Assembly: GCA_012523855.1 (NCBI GenBank)
Contig: JAAYTB010000102.1
Location: 1-53,841 of the forward strand
Reading direction: 5' to 3'
Length of the DNA stretch: 53,841 bases
DNA from: Clostridia bacterium
GTDB lineage: Bacteria > Bacillota > Clostridia > Clostridiales > Clostridiaceae
Below, in pieces: positions 18,274-26,919 of the stretch (position 1 is the first letter of the stretch; every line of letters begins with the position of its first letter). The notes under the pieces were generated by a model. The model searched no databases. It was not told the DNA's origin and saw nothing but the letters and a program-made list of their open reading frames with translations. The translations under genes and the position numbers were made by a program.

Positions 18274-18699
18274 GTGGAAATAAATAGAGTTGGCAGAAAA
18301 TCTCCTCTAGTCTCTGAAGAAAAGAAAAATGTAGAATTCAAAAAAGATTTTTCACAGAATTTTAATTTTGCCAGAGAAAAGAGAAGCGAGCAAGAACTAA
18401 AAAAAATGCAAGAGGACATAAAAAAGAGAGGTGCCAGACTTGTAATTACAAAATGTTATGCTGATGTTAGGGCCTATAAAAATCTTATAAAAGAATATCT
18501 GAATTCTGTATTACAACATATGTATAATGTGAGAAAAGATATTAGCTTTTGGCAAACTCAATACTTTATCACTGTGGAAACCATTGATAAAAAGTTAGAG
18601 GAACTAACAGAACTTTTGTTAAAAGAGGAAATTGATAACTTATCTGTAGCTAGCACTATTGATGAAATATCAGGATTAGTTGTAGATATTTATAGATAA
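18274..18699 (+). CDS. YaaR-family protein (DUF327)
   Basis: 141 aa, GTG start after GAGGTGATAATTA. Recognisable as DUF327/YaaR: a charged N-terminus, then RGARLVITKCYADVRAYKNLIKEYLNSVL and the C-terminal INSLxx-like IDEISGLVVDIYR. Helical and soluble, with unknown biochemical role; in many Firmicutes the gene lies near DNA replication genes (holB region). Here it is alone between nfeD and a terminator. Confidence 0.82.
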   Translation: MEINRVGRKSPLVSEEKKNVEFKKDFSQNFNFAREKRSEQELKKMQEDIKKRGARLVITKCYADVRAYKNLIKEYLNSVLQHMYNVRKDISFWQTQYFITVETIDKKLEELTELLLKEEIDNLSVASTIDEISGLVVDIYR

Positions 18700-18724
18700 A
18701 GAAAGGCTTTTCATATATACAGCA

Positions 18725-18751
18725 AGGATCACTCCCTTTAGGAGTGATCCT
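18725..18751. terminator. Bidirectional terminator
   Basis: AGGATCACTCC paired exactly with GGAGTGATCCT, loop CTTTA, between the convergent yaaR-like and fRMsr genes. Confidence 0.8.
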
Positions 18752-18752
18752 A

Positions 18753-19235
18753 TTAAATATAATTTACTATAGTTTTTACTATTTTATCCAAATATCTTTC
18801 GTCTAGCTGGGAAAAACAATTGAATTTTGGACTATCTATATCTAATACTCCAATTAAATTTTCTCCTTTTATTAAGGGAAGGACTATTTCCGAATTAGAT
18901 GCACTATCACAAGCAATATGACCCTCAAAATTGTGAACATTATCTACCCGTAGAGTTTTCCTATAAAGAGCCGTTTTCCCACAAACTCCACTTCCTATAT
19001 CTATTCTGCAGCAGGCGGCCTTGCCCTGGAAGGGTCCAAGGACTAATTGATTATCTTTATACAAATAGAATCCAACCCAGTTAGAATCTTGTAAACCTGC
19101 CTTTATAATTGCAGAAATATTACTTAGGTTGGCTATAAAATCCTTTTCTGTTTTTAGCTGACTTTCCACTAATAAATGCATTAACTTATATTTTTCTTCC
19201 AGGGATAAGTCCTTAAATTCATCTGTATTAATCAC
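18753..19235 (-). CDS. Free methionine-(R)-sulfoxide reductase (GAF type)
   Basis: 160 aa. A single GAF domain with the fRMsr signature: NWVGFYLY, LVLGPFQGKAAC, GVCGKTA, GHIACDSASNSEIVLPL and GVLDIDS. The three redox cysteines correspond to Cys75, Cys85 and Cys109. The enzyme reduces free Met-R-sulfoxide using thioredoxin-like reductants and so protects against oxidants. GTG start after GGAGTGATATT. It is 14 bp downstream of the gamma carbonic anhydrase gene, likely one operon. Confidence 0.9.
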   Translation of the reverse strand: MINTDEFKDLSLEEKYKLMHLLVESQLKTEKDFIANLSNISAIIKAGLQDSNWVGFYLYKDNQLVLGPFQGKAACCRIDIGSGVCGKTALYRKTLRVDNVHNFEGHIACDSASNSEIVLPLIKGENLIGVLDIDSPKFNCFSQLDERYLDKIVKTIVNYI

Positions 19236-19249
19236 AATATCACTCCATT

Positions 19250-19768
19250 TTATATATCTGATTTAGTTAAATATTTCTCTGCTAACTTAATATAATGTTC
19301 TGCCGAACTACTAAGTTTTTGAATTTCATCTTCTCTTAGCTTTCTGACTATTTTAGCTGGAGATCCCAAACACAATACACCCTCAGGTATTTCCTTACCT
19401 CCAGTTACTAAAGCACCAGCTCCAATTATGGTGTTTTTTCCTATTACACATCCATCTAAAATAATGGCCCCCATGCCAATTAGGCATTTGTCTCCAATAG
19501 TAGCCCCATGAATAATTGCATTATGTCCAATGGTAACATAATCACCAATAAGAGTAGGGTTTGTATCCCCTGTAACATGAATCACCGCATTATCTTGTAT
19601 ATTTGTCCCCTTCCCTATTTTTATATTGTTATCATCACCTCTTAAAACAGCACCAAACCATATGCTACATTGACCTCCTATAGTGACATCCCCTATAATA
19701 TGACACCCTTCAGCCAAAAAAGTACCTTCAGATACTTTAGGATTCATATTGTTAAACTCATGTAACAT
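19250..19768 (-). CDS. Gamma-class carbonic anhydrase-like protein
   Basis: 172 aa left-handed beta-helix protein made of hexapeptide repeats. The zinc ligands of the gamma-CA family are present: His64 (NAVIHV), His82 and His87 (GHNAIIHG). The family includes Cam and YrdA/PaaY-like proteins, and many members have unproven activity. It starts MLHEFNNMNPKV, with AAGGAGGATATAA before the ATG, and is first gene of a likely two-gene unit with the fRMsr gene. Confidence 0.88.
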   Translation of the reverse strand: MLHEFNNMNPKVSEGTFLAEGCHIIGDVTIGGQCSIWFGAVLRGDDNNIKIGKGTNIQDNAVIHVTGDTNPTLIGDYVTIGHNAIIHGATIGDKCLIGMGAIILDGCVIGKNTIIGAGALVTGGKEIPEGVLCLGSPAKIVRKLREDEIQKLSSSAEHYIKLAEKYLTKSDI

Positions 19769-19865
19769 TTATATCCTCCTTACTTGTCAATTAATTGTTG
19801 ATTTAATTCATAGTTAAGTTTTTGCTTTTATAGACAAAGTATTCTAATCTTTCTTTAAAGAATGA

Positions 19866-19894
19866 TTGTAATTATAGAAAAAATAACTTATAAT
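19866..19894 (+). promoter_or_regulatory. Promoter of nrdJ
   Basis: TTGTAA (19866-19871), 17-bp spacer, TATAAT (19889-19894), immediately upstream of two NrdR-type boxes. Confidence 0.65.
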
Positions 19895-19905
19895 AAATAC
19901 TGTAT

Positions 19906-19952
19906 ACACAATATGTAGTGTTTTTTGAAGTTCGTAATACTATATATTGGGT
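19906..19952. promoter_or_regulatory. Tandem NrdR boxes
   Basis: Box 1 is ACACAATATGTAGTGT (19906-19921). Box 2 is ATACTATATATTGGGT (19937-19952). Both resemble the 16-bp NrdR consensus acaCtATATaTagtgt and start 31 bp apart, about three helical turns, the usual arrangement for NrdR. They lie just downstream of the -10 box of the ribonucleotide reductase gene, which is ideal for repression. Confidence 0.8.
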
Positions 19953-19973
19953 TAATATGTATGGAGGTGTATC

Positions 19974-22922
19974 ATGAGTAGTTTAAAAGATTTTCTTACT
20001 AGATATTATACTAAAGAACTAGAAAAAAATAAATCTATTACCGTGTACGATTTATTTAAATGGAAAAAGGTCGATGTATTATTAAAGGACCATAAAACCG
20101 GAAGAGTTATTGTAGATATGAAGGATTTAGAGTTTCCTGAGCATTATTCACAAAACGCCTGTGATATAATCGCATCCAAATATTTTAGAAAAGCCGGTGT
20201 TCCTAATGAAGTTGATTATGAAAATAGTATGAAATTACTAGCACACAGAATGGTTAAATTTTGGTGTGCAGCTTTAATAGATGAAGGACTTATTGACAAC
20301 GAAGAAGAAGAAGCTATATTTTACGATGAAATGGTGTATGCCCTATTAGCTCAAATGTATGCCCCCAATTCGCCTCAATGGTTTAACACAGGATTGAATT
20401 TAGCTTATGGCATAACTGGTGAATCTAATGATACATACTACTATGATCCAGAAAAAAAGAAAGTTGTCAAGTCCAAGGATGCTTATTCAAGAACTCAAGC
20501 TTCCGCATGTTTTATATTGTCCATTGAAGATAAACTTTTAGGTAAACATTCTATTACAGAACAATATGTTACAGAAACCAAGCTCTTTAAGGGCGGTTCT
20601 GGTACAGGAACAAATTTCTCAACTATTAGATCCATTGGAGAAAAATTGTCAGGTGGCGGTGTTTCTTCTGGTCTTATGAGCTTTTTAAAAGGTTTAGATA
20701 GAAATGCTGGTGCTATAAAATCTGGTGGCACTACTAGACGTGCAGCAAAAATGGTTTGTTTAGATATTGATCATCCTGAAATTGAAGAATTTATTACCTG
20801 GAAATCCAAAGAGGAAGCAAAAGTTAAGGCCCTTGCCAAGATGGGATACGATACTGATATGGATGGCGAAGCTTATCAAACTGTTTCAGGTCAAAATAGC
20901 AACAATTCATTAAGGCTTAGCGATGAATTTATGGAAAAAGTTTCGAATTTAGATAAAGATCCTGATGCTACTATAGAGCTAAAAGGACGAGTGGACTCTT
21001 CTGTTAACAGAGAGGTTAAAGTTAAGGATCTGTGGGATAAATTTAATCAGGCAGCTTGGGAATGTGCTGATCCAGCACCACAATTCAGTGATACCTTTAA
21101 CGCATGGCACACATGCCCAAATGGTGAGGATGGGGTTTATAATGCACCTTATAACAGAATAAATTCCACAAATCCATGTGGTGAATATGCTTTTTTAGAT
21201 GATACTTCTTGTAATTTAGCATCTATAAACGTATATAAATTTTATAATAATGAAGATAAGACCTTTGACCTGGAGGGTTACATTCATATAGTTTCCTTAG
21301 TACAGTTTATCTTAGAAGCATCCATACATTTCGGACAATTCCCTACAGAGGAAATTGCCAGGAAAACTTATATGTTTAGGACTACTGGATTAGGAATTTC
21401 TAATCTAGCTTCTTTATTTATGGTTATGGGCTATCCCTATGATTCAGAAGAAGCAAGAAACTTAGCTGCAGGGTTAATTTCATTACTTACTGCACAATCC
21501 TACCTAGTTTCTTCAATGATGTCTAAGAAAATAAAACCTTTTGAAAAATTTGAAATAAATAAAGAACATATGCTTAAGGTTATTAGAAACCATTGTAGAG
21601 TTTCTGGGACTCTAAAAGATGAATACGAAGGTTTAAATTATAAACCAGTAGAAATTAATCACAAAACTTTAAACAATTGTAACTTAGGAAAGCTAAGTGA
21701 GAGGCTAAAGAAAACCTGGTTAAATGCTTTAAAATCAGGTGAGGAATATGGCTATAGAAATGCACAAGTATCTGTAATAGCACCAACAGGCACTATTTCT
21801 TTCGCCATGGATTGCGGAGCAACTTCAATTGAGCCATTCTTTAGTCACATAGTATATAAGAAACTATCCGGTGGCGGTTTCATGACTGTGATTAACCCTG
21901 TTATAGAAGTAGCATTACAGAATCTTGGTTATACAGCAGATCAGATTAAAGATATATTAGATTATGTACTAAGAAGCGAAAAGATCAAGAATGGTTCTAT
22001 AGAATACGAAAAAATTATTGATGGAAAGATAGAAGGTGCACCACATTTAAAGGAGGAACATTTACCTATCTTTGATACTGCTAATAAATGTGGATCTGGA
22101 ACTAGATATATACAAGCTTCAGGTCATGTTAAAATGATAGCTGCATTAACTCCTGTAATATCTGGTGCTATATCTAAAACTGTAAATTTACCTAAGGATG
22201 CTACAGTAGAAGACTTTAAAACAGTAGTTTTAGATTCATGGAAATTAGGAATCAAGGGTATAACTTTATATAGAGATTCTTCCAAGGCTAGTCAACCTTT
22301 AAATACTTCTTTAGAGGAAGGTAAGGAAGTAAATCTTGAAAGCTTAACCTATGATGCCCTGCTTAAATATACAAAGAACTTACAGGCTAATTCTGTATAC
22401 TCAAAGAGGGACAAACCACAAGGTATTCGCACTGGTACAACCCACCCTGCTCAAATAGATGATGTAAAGATCTATACTACTGTTAATAGAGATGAAAGTG
22501 GTAGAATTTGCGAGATTTATATAACTACAGATAGAGAAGGAACAATTATAACAGGATTGTTAAATTCCTTATCTAAATCAATTTCTGTTATGCTTCAATA
22601 TCATGTACCTCCAAAGGATATTGCTAGAATGTTAAGAGGACAAAAATATGAACCTTATGGCTTTGTTCAAAGACATCCTTATATTAAGCATGTAACATCT
22701 ATATCTGACTTAATAAGCAAAGTTATAGATATTGAACTTAATGATTTTTCAAGATGTCAAGTAAAACCTAAACATGTAACAATAGAACAACCGTCAGTAG
22801 TCGTAGAAAAAGGTGAGCGTATTTACGGAACTACCTGTAAAAACTGTTCAAGTACAAGAATGGTTCGCAACGGCACCTGTATGGTTTGCTTAGATTGTGG
22901 TACTACTACTGGGTGTAGCTAA
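19974..22922 (+). CDS. nrdJ: Adenosylcobalamin-dependent (class II) ribonucleotide reductase
   Basis: 982 aa. Reduces ribonucleotides to deoxyribonucleotides using a B12-derived radical, so it works with or without oxygen. Landmarks: NSPQWFNTG, FKGGSGTGTNFSTIRS, RRAAKMVCLDIDHPEI, NPCGEYAFLDDTSCNLASIN (redox and catalytic Cys), APTGTISFAMDC, and the C-terminal Cys-rich tail CKNCSSTRMVRNGTCMVC in two pieces, ending DCGTTTGCS. Full length for the TIGR02504 type. It is controlled by the promoter and tandem NrdR boxes upstream; no cobalamin riboswitch is visible. A TGGAGGTG site precedes ATG. Confidence 0.95.
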   Translation: MSSLKDFLTRYYTKELEKNKSITVYDLFKWKKVDVLLKDHKTGRVIVDMKDLEFPEHYSQNACDIIASKYFRKAGVPNEVDYENSMKLLAHRMVKFWCAALIDEGLIDNEEEEAIFYDEMVYALLAQMYAPNSPQWFNTGLNLAYGITGESNDTYYYDPEKKKVVKSKDAYSRTQASACFILSIEDKLLGKHSITEQYVTETKLFKGGSGTGTNFSTIRSIGEKLSGGGVSSGLMSFLKGLDRNAGAIKSGGTTRRAAKMVCLDIDHPEIEEFITWKSKEEAKVKALAKMGYDTDMDGEAYQTVSGQNSNNSLRLSDEFMEKVSNLDKDPDATIELKGRVDSSVNREVKVKDLWDKFNQAAWECADPAPQFSDTFNAWHTCPNGEDGVYNAPYNRINSTNPCGEYAFLDDTSCNLASINVYKFYNNEDKTFDLEGYIHIVSLVQFILEASIHFGQFPTEEIARKTYMFRTTGLGISNLASLFMVMGYPYDSEEARNLAAGLISLLTAQSYLVSSMMSKKIKPFEKFEINKEHMLKVIRNHCRVSGTLKDEYEGLNYKPVEINHKTLNNCNLGKLSERLKKTWLNALKSGEEYGYRNAQVSVIAPTGTISFAMDCGATSIEPFFSHIVYKKLSGGGFMTVINPVIEVALQNLGYTADQIKDILDYVLRSEKIKNGSIEYEKIIDGKIEGAPHLKEEHLPIFDTANKCGSGTRYIQASGHVKMIAALTPVISGAISKTVNLPKDATVEDFKTVVLDSWKLGIKGITLYRDSSKASQPLNTSLEEGKEVNLESLTYDALLKYTKNLQANSVYSKRDKPQGIRTGTTHPAQIDDVKIYTTVNRDESGRICEIYITTDREGTIITGLLNSLSKSISVMLQYHVPPKDIARMLRGQKYEPYGFVQRHPYIKHVTSISDLISKVIDIELNDFSRCQVKPKHVTIEQPSVVVEKGERIYGTTCKNCSSTRMVRNGTCMVCLDCGTTTGCS

Positions 22923-22930
22923 TATAGTAA

Positions 22931-22987
22931 ATACTTCCAAGTAGATTATCTAGTTTTAAATAATTAGACTGTCTACTTTGGAAGTAT
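22931..22987 (+). terminator. Hairpin after nrdJ
   Basis: ATACTTCCAAGTAGA pairs with TCTACTTTGGAAGTAT (one bulged T) across a 26-nt loop. No clean T-tract follows, so it may act partly as an mRNA 3' stabiliser. Confidence 0.5.
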
Positions 22988-23048
22988 CATATCAAAATGT
23001 CACCTTTCTTATATTATAATTGTATAATCAATATTAGGAGAAAATTCA

Positions 23049-24047
23049 GTGAGTTCCAAAAAGAAAAAAGACAGAAACAATCCATATGATAATTACAAAG
23101 TGTTTTATGGTATTCCCCATTGTCATACTTCTGTTTCTACAGGAAAAGGTACCGCTAAAGAGGCTATTAAGCACGCAATAGGAAATGACTTGGATTATAT
23201 AATAATTACAGATCATAATTCATATTTAAATAAAAATTATAAAAAAGGAAAATCATATTGGCAACACCAAAAAGATCTTTTAAAAAAAATTAGAAAAAAG
23301 CATAAAGGATTTTTGTCTTTTATTGGATTTGAATACAAACTCTGCTCTAGGCTTGATATTAATATTTTAAGTACAAAAGATTGTATAGGGGAAAAATTAA
23401 ATTTGAAAGAACTATTATCATGGATTCAAGATAATAAAGGAATAGGGATTATTAACCATCCTGGTTCTTATGTGGATAAGATAAAAGAACAGTTGGATTT
23501 AAATAAGACTATTAAGTGTATAGAAGTAGGAAATGGCTCCCCTCCTCATAAATATAGACGATATTACAATCAATATTTTAAATTATTGGATTTAGGATGG
23601 AAATTAGCCGCAATCAATGGGCAAGATAATCATAGAAGAAACTGGGGAGACACAGAAAATGTTACGGCAGTATTTTCTAAAAAGTTAAACAGCAAATCTT
23701 TGTTAGAGTCTTATAAAAAAGGTAGAACCTATTCTACAGATTCAAAGAGTCTAAGAATATTTTTCTCAATAAACCAAGCTATAATAGGTGATACTATAAG
23801 TAGCAACAAATGTAATAAATTAAATTTTAAAATTTTAGCTGTAGATGATAAGTATTTAGTAAAAAGCATGAAAATTATAACTAATTCCAATGTTACAGTT
23901 AAGGAGAAAGTTGCTGAAATTCCTACTCACTCTATGAGCCTTATTTTTTCAGCAGATTGCCCTAAGGCTTACACTTGGTATGTAGCTCATGTTTTGTTAG
24001 AAAAAAATAAGGAGGCAATTACCTCCCCTATTTATATTGAAGCCTAA
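23049..24047 (+). CDS. PHP-domain metal-dependent hydrolase
   Basis: 332 aa, GTG start after AGGAGA. The N-terminal PHP domain has HCH at 24-26, TDHN with Asp55/His56, a FIGFEY motif, IINHPGS and the late GQDNHRR, which together supply the trinuclear metal site of PHP phosphoesterases/hydrolases (TrpH and CehA relatives). The last ~90 residues look like a beta-rich accessory domain. The basic N-terminus (SSKKKKDRN) has no signal peptide. The substrate is unknown. It is not linked to a DNA polymerase gene, so a proofreading role is not suggested. Confidence 0.75.
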   Translation: MSSKKKKDRNNPYDNYKVFYGIPHCHTSVSTGKGTAKEAIKHAIGNDLDYIIITDHNSYLNKNYKKGKSYWQHQKDLLKKIRKKHKGFLSFIGFEYKLCSRLDINILSTKDCIGEKLNLKELLSWIQDNKGIGIINHPGSYVDKIKEQLDLNKTIKCIEVGNGSPPHKYRRYYNQYFKLLDLGWKLAAINGQDNHRRNWGDTENVTAVFSKKLNSKSLLESYKKGRTYSTDSKSLRIFFSINQAIIGDTISSNKCNKLNFKILAVDDKYLVKSMKIITNSNVTVKEKVAEIPTHSMSLIFSADCPKAYTWYVAHVLLEKNKEAITSPIYIEA

Positions 24048-24094
24048 GATAAAATACTAACATGGATTTCAGATAATAAATATCCATATAAGGT

Positions 24095-24129
24095 AAAATA
24101 GAAAGAGGAATTACTCCCCTTTCTATTTT
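24095..24129. terminator. Bidirectional terminator
   Basis: AAAATAGAAAG...CTTTCTATTTT stem with a T-run, between the PHP gene and the convergent small membrane protein gene. Confidence 0.7.
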
Positions 24130-24443
24130 TTTATGTTTTTTACCCTATTAGGCTTTGCCTTAGGCCTAATCTGGATCTTAGTCTTTTTGTTGGCCTTCTC
24201 CTTACTAAGAATATTATAGAACCACATAAAAGGCATTATTGTTATAACAATGGATAAAAGCTTAAGCAGTGTATGCAGTTTTGTTCCCATTAAAAAAGTT
24301 GATAAAACAAATAAAATAACCCCTAGTGATAATACAATCCATTTGTTGATTCGAAGCTTATCTAATACAAATATATATAAAAGGTTGAATGTAATCATTG
24401 TAAATAAGCCCAGTAAAATTAATAACAAGATATCCCAAAACAT
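24123..24443 (-). CDS. Small membrane protein, unknown
   Basis: 106 aa from ATG 24443, 11 nt after GGGGGGA; a longer frame upstream has no ribosome binding site. Three hydrophobic segments (about 4-28, 34-52 and 58-78), then a very basic tail rich in Lys/Arg (KTKIQIRPKAKPNRVKNIKK). I do not recognise a family. The topology suggests a cytoplasmic C-terminus by the positive-inside rule. Its end lies inside the shared terminator with the PHP gene. Confidence 0.6.
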   Translation of the reverse strand: MFWDILLLILLGLFTMITFNLLYIFVLDKLRINKWIVLSLGVILFVLSTFLMGTKLHTLLKLLSIVITIMPFMWFYNILSKEKANKKTKIQIRPKAKPNRVKNIKK

Positions 24444-24651
24444 ATTTGAAATTATCCCCCCTTTTTTATTTATTATTGTATACATAATAATATTATTTTA
24501 TAGCAAAATAGCTTTTATGTAAATAATATTTATAAATATGATAATATCCATTGTATTAATAATAACTTTTACAAAAAAATATTAAAAAATTATCAAATTA
24601 TCATTATTTTCTGGTATAATTATATAAATACATATCAGATGAGGTGATCCT

Positions 24652-25119
24652 ATGAATTTAACATCAAATCCACAATTAGATGAATTAGACTATCAAATAC
24701 TTGAAATTTTAATAAATGACTCTAGAACTCCATATTTAGAAATTGCGAGAATGTGTCATGTGAGTGGTGGAACTATTCATGTTAGAATGAAAAAAATGGA
24801 GGACATGGGTATAATTAAGGGTACAAAATTATTAATAAATACTTCTAAACTCGGTTATGATGTCTGTTGTTTTGTTGGAATATACTTAGATAAATCTTCT
24901 TCCTTTTCTAATGTAGTGGAAGAAATGGAAAAGATAAAAGAGATTGTAGAATTACATTATACTACCGGTGAATACTCCATTTTTATAAAGGTAATTTGTA
25001 AGAGTATAGCCCACCTTCAAGATTTAATATTAAACAAAATTCATGTAATTAATGGTATTGAAAGAACTGACACTTTGCTTTCATTATCTCAGCCTATTGA
25101 TAGAAATATTCAATTTTAA
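24652..25119 (+). CDS. Lrp/AsnC-family transcriptional regulator
   Basis: 155 aa. N-terminal winged helix (LDELDYQILEILINDSRTPYLEIAR with HVSGGTIHVRMKKMEDMGII) and a C-terminal RAM/ligand-binding domain (CCFVGIYLD, VVELHYTTGEYSIFIKV in part). Lrp/AsnC proteins sense amino acids and form octamers. An extended -10 (TGG-TATAAT) lies near 24610. It is monocistronic, so its targets are not evident. The DTLLSLSQPIDRN ending resembles clostridial Lrp members. Confidence 0.88.
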   Translation: MNLTSNPQLDELDYQILEILINDSRTPYLEIARMCHVSGGTIHVRMKKMEDMGIIKGTKLLINTSKLGYDVCCFVGIYLDKSSSFSNVVEEMEKIKEIVELHYTTGEYSIFIKVICKSIAHLQDLILNKIHVINGIERTDTLLSLSQPIDRNIQF

Positions 25120-25139
25120 ATGGAATTTTCAAAATAGAA

Positions 25140-25181
25140 AAAAATAGAGAGAATACTTTTACTTGTATACTCTCTATTTTT
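25140..25181. terminator. Bidirectional terminator
   Basis: A 17-bp stem with one mismatch (AAAAATAGAGAGAATAC / GTATACTCTCTATTTTT) between the convergent Lrp and XRE-TPR genes. Confidence 0.8.
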
Positions 25182-26453
25182 CTATATTGCTTTTTCTAAG
25201 GTTTCAATAAAACGTTCTAACACATCTTCTTTAGAAGTTTTTAAATAATATTTTATTAGTAGTATAACATATTCAGTTAAATGCTGACAGTTACCTTTGC
25301 TTTCCAATAAACACTTTTCTATTTGCAATGCATATTTTTGAAATAAATTAAGCTCACGGCCCTGCAAAAATATATTAAAAAGTGATCTATAGCAGGTTAA
25401 TTTATATTTCTGCTGCTTATACAATTGGCAGTTTGTTAAGGCAAAATCAAAGTATTTTATAGAGTATTTCTCTATACCATATTTACCGAATTCCTCAGCT
25501 AATTTTATAATAATCTTAGTATTTTTTTCATTACAATTCATAGATAAATAATTTATACAATGTTTAATATAATTTAGTCCTTCATTGCTTTTATCCAAAA
25601 GAAAATATGCCATGGCCAATTTATGATACACTAAATAATGGCTTGTACCACTAGTAAGTGCTAAGGATTTTAAAACATTTACAGCTCCAGAGTAGTTTTT
25701 CTCATCTATATAGATTATTCCTTTAAATAAAAGAAATTTTTTCTTTTGAGCATTTGTGAACTTTCTGCTTTTAGATAAACTTTCTATAATCTTCAATCCT
25801 TCAGAATTTCTTTTTGTACTAACTAAAACTTTTAACAACTCAATATTGTATTGAAATAAAAAAGAATTAATTAAACTTTTCTTAAGTCCATCTAATTTAA
25901 TTTTTTCTAAATAGTTTTCTGCTTTATCAAATTGGCTAAGCTCATTATAAAGTTTTACCAATAAAAGAAGAACCTCAACTTCACACTTATGATTTTGAGT
26001 AAGTTTAAAATATTCATAAGCTTTTTCATAAGCTTTTGCAGCTTCATGTAAGTTATCTGCTAATGCAAAATTGTCCCCCTTAGCCTTTTCAATCTCCGCT
26101 ATAAGTTCAAAGCAATTATGTTTTTTAGCTTTTACAAGAAGTCTATCGTAGTCTGCATTAGATCCTCCATCTTCCACTAAGGATATAAAGGTGTTTTTAA
26201 GATCCCTTTCATAATCTTGTCTGCCGTTACCTAACAGGTCTTTAAGTGTTAAATTTAATTCTATGCCTTTTTCTGCAGCTATTTTATTAAAATTATCAGA
26301 AAGAATCATAGCAGTTACTGTAGTCAGTTGAACTTTCCCACTTTCTATTAAACTAATCATGCTATGAGAAAGCCTTCCACAAGCTGCTTCTTTTTGAGAA
26401 ATATTTAACAATTTTCGATATTTTTTAATGATGTGGCAGTTGCCATTATTCAT
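25182..26453 (-). CDS. XRE-HTH regulator with TPR repeats
   Basis: 423 aa. HTH at about 6-60 (IIKKYRKLLNISQKEAACGRLSHSMISLIESGK), then tandem TPR-like helices to the end (for example NLHEAAKAYEKAYEYFKLTQ, KAENYLEKIK, GLNYIKHCINYL). This HTH-TPR design is shared with peptide-responsive regulators of the RNPP/Rgg type, but also with many orphan clostridial proteins. No small signalling-peptide gene was found next to it. ATG 26453 follows TTGGAGAGA. An unusual G8 run lies just upstream of this site. Confidence 0.8.
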   Translation of the reverse strand: MNNGNCHIIKKYRKLLNISQKEAACGRLSHSMISLIESGKVQLTTVTAMILSDNFNKIAAEKGIELNLTLKDLLGNGRQDYERDLKNTFISLVEDGGSNADYDRLLVKAKKHNCFELIAEIEKAKGDNFALADNLHEAAKAYEKAYEYFKLTQNHKCEVEVLLLLVKLYNELSQFDKAENYLEKIKLDGLKKSLINSFLFQYNIELLKVLVSTKRNSEGLKIIESLSKSRKFTNAQKKKFLLFKGIIYIDEKNYSGAVNVLKSLALTSGTSHYLVYHKLAMAYFLLDKSNEGLNYIKHCINYLSMNCNEKNTKIIIKLAEEFGKYGIEKYSIKYFDFALTNCQLYKQQKYKLTCYRSLFNIFLQGRELNLFQKYALQIEKCLLESKGNCQHLTEYVILLIKYYLKTSKEDVLERFIETLEKAI

Positions 26454-26462
26454 TCTCTCCAA

Positions 26463-26470
26463 CCCCCCCC
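26463..26470 (-). repeat. G8 homopolymer tract before the XRE-TPR start
   Basis: Eight consecutive G on the minus strand, 9 bp upstream of the chosen ATG and inside a longer in-frame extension from 26486. It is a potential slippage site in an AT-rich genome. Confidence 0.7.
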
Positions 26471-26681
26471 ATGAAAGTAAACCCATTATTTATTCAATTT
26501 ATTATATTTTACTACAAATTCTTTAGATAAAACAATAAAATATTGCTAAAATCCATATATTTTATAAAATAAGTTAAATTATTCTTTATATATCGTCACA
26601 TATTTCACAAATAATGCACATATTATTTTTATTTTTGTAAAAAATAATTGTAGAAAGTAAACATAAAGGAGATGTTTAATA

Positions 26682-26891
26682 ATGAAAGCTTTAGACACAA
26701 TAGCTCTTTTATTAGTTATAATTGGGGCAATTAATTGGGGACTTATAGGATTTTTTCAATTTGATTTAGTAGCTTCACTTTTTGGAGATATGTCTGGTCT
26801 TACTAGAATAATTTATTCTTTAGTTGGTCTTGCTGGTCTTTACGCAATATCCTTCTTTGCAAGAGATAGGGATAGTTCCAGAGAAATATAA
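26682..26891 (+). CDS. DUF378 membrane protein
   Basis: 69 aa, full family length. Two transmembrane helices and the DUF378 hallmarks LDTIALLLVIIGAINWGLIG and TRIIYSLVGLAGLYAISF. Function unknown. AAGGAGATG precedes the ATG, and a strong terminator follows. It is monocistronic and divergent from the XRE-TPR gene. Confidence 0.88.
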   Translation: MKALDTIALLLVIIGAINWGLIGFFQFDLVASLFGDMSGLTRIIYSLVGLAGLYAISFFARDRDSSREI

Positions 26892-26919
26892 ATAAAACCT
26901 CCATTTAGGAGGTTTTATT
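26891..26919 (+). terminator. Terminator after DUF378 gene
   Basis: AATAAAACCTCC-ATTTA-GGAGGTTTTATT, followed by TTTTTAT. Confidence 0.88.

Noticed and set aside
19769..19973. Cobalamin riboswitch before the B12-dependent reductase
   Set aside because: The leader is only about 75 nt and has no B12-box; NrdR boxes explain the region instead.
24250..24522. 90-codon plus-strand frame opposite the small membrane protein
   Set aside because: No ribosome binding site, odd composition; the minus-strand frame has a strong GGGGGGA site, membrane helices and a shared terminator.
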